Shown here one piece after another: positions 5,599-5,843 of a DNA stretch of 5,843 bases. Where the stretch lies: positions 1 to 5,843 of the forward strand of contig NZ_CALHIQ010000174.1 in NCBI RefSeq assembly GCF_938030725.1, written 5' to 3'. The position numbers and the translations under genes were made by a program. Below the pieces are notes generated by a model. The model had not been told where the DNA came from. It did not search any database and worked only from the letters and a program-made list of their open reading frames with translations. Source of the stretch: an uncultured Fretibacterium sp. (GTDB taxonomy: Bacteria > Synergistota > Synergistia > Synergistales > Aminobacteriaceae). Numbering within the stretch: position 1 is the stretch's first letter; every line of letters begins with the position of its first letter.

Positions 5599-5843
5599 CA
5601 CCCCCTGAGCTGAAGGGCGGGGCAGCCTCTGCCGCGTCCGCCCGCCCTGGGCTCCGCATCCTGCGCCGTCTTGGGGCGTTGGCGCTCCACGCCCTCTGGC
5701 CCGTGAGCTGCCCCGTCTGCGGAAGGCTGGGGGAGGTGCTCTGCTCCGGGTGCCGCGACGCCCTGTTCCGTCCGCTCCTGCCGCGCTGCCTGTACTGCGG
5801 GGCACCCAGCCCCTGCAAGAGGCACGCCAACGCCCCTCTGATC
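5595..5843 (+). CDS. ComF-family protein, N-terminal part (runs off the window)
   Basis: The first 83 codons are present and open to the window edge. The N-terminal zinc-ribbon region typical of ComF proteins is visible: CPVC (39-42), CSGC (50-53), CLYC (65-68) and C74. The phosphoribosyltransferase-like domain that follows in this family lies beyond the window. ComF proteins take part in DNA uptake for transformation in competent bacteria and are widespread in others, where the role is less clear. The chosen start is TTG 5595, overlapping the rnhA stop by four bases, which suits translational coupling, but no good binding site precedes it inside rnhA. About 20 residues at the front look non-conserved, so a later start such as TTG 5679 is possible. 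The Cys pattern makes the family call firm; the exact start is not. Confidence 0.82.
   Translation, partial: MTPPELKGGAASAASARPGLRILRRLGALALHALWPVSCPVCGRLGEVLCSGCRDALFRPLLPRCLYCGAPSPCKRHANAPLI

Noticed and set aside
3826..5805. 659-codon open reading frame on the minus strand, opposite the AAA+ and rnhA genes
   Set aside because: It is Arg/Pro/Gly-rich with no recognisable domain, and it lies antisense to two genes with intact catalytic motifs. Long antisense frames are expected in GC-rich codon-biased DNA.

Overview
The window comes from a GC-rich bacterial chromosome with dense gene packing and strong Shine-Dalgarno sequences. All six genes read on the + strand. I infer a member of the Synergistota. 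The main clue is a DUF3084-type membrane protein, a family I know chiefly from Cyanobacteria and Synergistota. The heavy use of TTG and GTG starts also fits, but the assignment rests on recalled family distribution and is not proven by the sequence.

Layout: positions 1-246 are non-coding or unrecognised. They hold a GC-rich hairpin-rich tract ending in a small terminator-like element (1-73), an AT-rich insert-like segment bounded by a perfect 14-bp inverted repeat (80-162), and a strong hairpin (194-222) just ahead of the first ribosome binding site. The genes then follow: a DUF3084 two-helix membrane coiled-coil protein (247-1371), a small GNAT acetyltransferase (1417-1833), a WYL-domain transcriptional regulator (1892-2905), a large two-part AAA+ ATPase of the CbbX/SpoVK type (3010-5040), ribonuclease HI (5119-5598), and the 5' end of a ComF-family gene (5595 to the window edge). 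The rnhA and comF genes overlap by 4 bases.

How the genes fit together: rnhA-comF is a housekeeping pair (RNA:DNA hybrid removal; ComF-type DNA uptake or phosphoribosyltransferase-like role). The GNAT, WYL and AAA+ genes look like accessory genes lying between DUF3084 and rnhA. The WYL regulator is followed by a short intergenic region carrying a 16-bp imperfect palindrome and an 8-bp direct repeat, just upstream of the AAA+ gene. This makes it plausible, though only inferred, that the WYL protein controls itself and/or the ATPase.

The most unusual items are the AAA+ protein (an apparently dead N-terminal AAA-like module fused to a CbbX-like motor whose Walker A has Ala in place of the last Gly), the inverted-repeat AT-rich segment at 80-162, and the T7 terminator-like element abutting the rnhA ribosome binding site. 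I see no CRISPR array, tRNA, rRNA or complete insertion sequence.
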